From Acidobacteriota bacterium (GTDB lineage: Bacteria > Acidobacteriota > Blastocatellia > Pyrinomonadales > Pyrinomonadaceae), in assembly GCA_013698055.1 (NCBI GenBank), contig JACCVS010000525.1, positions 1-6,135 of the forward strand: a stretch of DNA of 6,135 bases, given 5' to 3'. The notes under the pieces are model-generated. The model was not told where the DNA came from. It saw only the letters and a list, made by a program, of their open reading frames with translations, and ran no database searches. Each line of letters opens with the position of its first letter. Position 1 is the stretch's first letter. Positions 5,435 through 6,135 of this stretch are shown piece by piece. The translations under genes and the position numbers were made by a program.

Positions 5435-5950
5435 ATGAACCGCGCAGCCGTCGCTATCCCCGAAAAACTTTTCTTCAAAATAGGTGAAGTCTGCGATTTA
5501 ACGGGCGTGCAGGCGCATGTCCTGCGCTACTGGGAATCGGAATTTCCGATGCTTGCCCCGCAGAAAAACCGCGCCGGGCAGCGAACTTACCGCAAGCGCG
5601 ATGTGGAGATGGCCTTGCGGATCAAGGAATTGCTCTACGAAGATCAGTACACGATTGCCGGAGCAAAGAAGAAACTGGCGGGCGAATTGCGCGGTGCAAG
5701 CAAACTCAAAGTCGTCCCGGCGCCGGACATGAGCGCGCAAGCTGCTCCATCTCCTCAACCTGCTCTCCAAAGCGCCGCGCCCCCCCCCGTTGAATCACGT
5801 CCGATGTATCAAAGCTCGCCAACGGTGGGTGAGAGCTTACCGATGACTGGCGACCAAAGACATGCAGTGCGTCGCCTCGCCGAACAGTTGCGCGACCTGC
5901 TCACCACACTCGACGCGGGCGAAGCTGACCTCAACGCGCGCCGAAAGTAA
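5435..5950 (+). CDS. MerR-family DNA-binding regulator
   Basis: This is a 171-residue transcription factor with one N-terminal MerR-type winged helix-turn-helix. The domain spans about 11-81: FFKIGEVCDLTGV (13-25) is the helix-turn-helix, HVLRYWESEFP (28-38) the recognition and turn region, and GQRTYRKRDVEMA (48-60) the wing, followed by helices through LLYEDQYTIAGAKKKL (66-81). A Pro/Ala/Ser-rich linker (about 95-135) joins it to a C-terminal amphipathic helix (about 140-168) that may dimerise. There is no metal-binding Cys cluster, so it is not a metal sensor of the MerR/CueR kind. It resembles the short MerR-type proteins encoded after ihfA in many proteobacteria, whose targets are mostly unknown. 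GAAGGG lies 11 nt before the ATG. A run of nine C (5780-5788) in the linker is a possible slippage site. tRNA-Pro follows 87 nt downstream on the same strand. Confidence 0.92.
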   Translation: MNRAAVAIPEKLFFKIGEVCDLTGVQAHVLRYWESEFPMLAPQKNRAGQRTYRKRDVEMALRIKELLYEDQYTIAGAKKKLAGELRGASKLKVVPAPDMSAQAAPSPQPALQSAAPPPVESRPMYQSSPTVGESLPMTGDQRHAVRRLAEQLRDLLTTLDAGEADLNARRK

Positions 5951-5997
5951 ATTCTTCTCTTCTTGTCAGCAGCAGCGAACAGCGCATCATCCTACAT

Positions 5998-6025
5998 TTG
6001 ACAAAAAACCTTTTCCAGAGATACT
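5998..6025 (+). promoter_or_regulatory. Promoter for tRNA-Pro
   Basis: A perfect TTGACA (5998-6003), a 16-nt spacer and GATACT (6020-6025, 4 of 6 matches) place the start near 6032, about 6 nt before the mature tRNA 5' end. Such a short leader is typical of tRNA genes. The tRNA can therefore be made independently of the MerR-type gene. Confidence 0.6.
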
Positions 6026-6037
6026 TAGGGGAAATAA

Positions 6038-6111
6038 CGGGACGTGGCGCAGCCTGGTAGCGCGCACCCTTGGGGTGGGTGAGGCCCCGAGTTCGAATCT
6101 CGGCGTCCCGA
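6038..6111 (+). tRNA. tRNA-Pro, anticodon GGG
   Basis: This is a complete cloverleaf with perfect pairing in every stem. The acceptor CGGGACG (6038-6044) pairs with CGTCCCG (6104-6110), followed by discriminator A at 6111. The D stem is GCGC (6047-6050) with GCGC (6060-6063) around AGCCTGGTA. The anticodon stem is CACCC (6065-6069) with GGGTG (6077-6081). The loop TTGGGGT puts the anticodon GGG at 6072-6074, reading CCC and CCU proline codons. The T stem CCGAG (6087-6091) pairs with CTCGG (6099-6103) around TTCGAAT. The variable loop is 5 nt. The first base, C1, paired with G72, is typical of bacterial tRNA-Pro. No CCA is encoded (AAA follows), so it must be added by a nucleotidyltransferase. 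Confidence 0.97.
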
Positions 6112-6135
6112 AAATCAAGAGCCTTCAACTCGAAA

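Overview
The window looks like core bacterial chromosome of about 55% GC (estimated by eye). It has no phage, plasmid, IS or CRISPR signature. A member of the Acidobacteriota (Blastocatellia/Pyrinomonadaceae-like) is my best guess. The guess rests on the style of the glycine-zipper protein, on the TCATCCC heptamer repeats spilling into a coding sequence, and on the general look of the proteins. No marker gene here settles it.

Left half, minus strand: a pyridoxal-phosphate aminotransferase (1975-3144), thiamine-monophosphate kinase thiL (871-1956) and the N-terminal two fifths or so of cysteinyl-tRNA synthetase cysS (1-736, running off the left edge) lie head to tail. A good sigma70-type promoter (TATAAT at 3195-3190) precedes the aminotransferase, and only 18 nt separate it from thiL. 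cysS follows after about 110-134 nt with a weaker promoter candidate of its own.

The oddest part of the window is the thiL start. A 32-bp block made of four GGGATGA heptamers lies in the aminotransferase-thiL junction. Its perfect inverted copy lies 110 bp further inside thiL. The first block supplies both the Shine-Dalgarno and the start codon of thiL. The second is translated as an SSLIPHPSSL insert just before the GDDAAV motif. thiL also seems to carry a one-base frameshift near its 3' end: the expected C-terminal tail, ending in GFRHF, lies in the adjacent frame.

Middle: a 387-bp divergent intergenic region (3145-3531) holds the aminotransferase promoter, a 7-bp inverted repeat and an unconvincing 64-codon ORF. 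A plus-strand pair follows: a glycine-zipper membrane-associated protein (3532-4149) and, 20 nt on, an exported retropepsin-like aspartic protease with two DTG motifs (4170-5192). Together they suggest an envelope function of unknown nature.

Right: a strong promoter (5298-5327) drives a MerR-type regulator gene (5435-5950), followed by a complete tRNA-Pro(GGG) gene (6038-6111) with its own promoter. From memory, a MerR-type gene next to tRNA-Pro also occurs after pheST-ihfA in Pseudomonas. Translation (cysS, tRNA-Pro), cofactor synthesis (thiL) and amino-acid metabolism make this a housekeeping region. I did not find a convincing new multi-gene system. The inverted heptamer repeats are the best candidate for something under-described.
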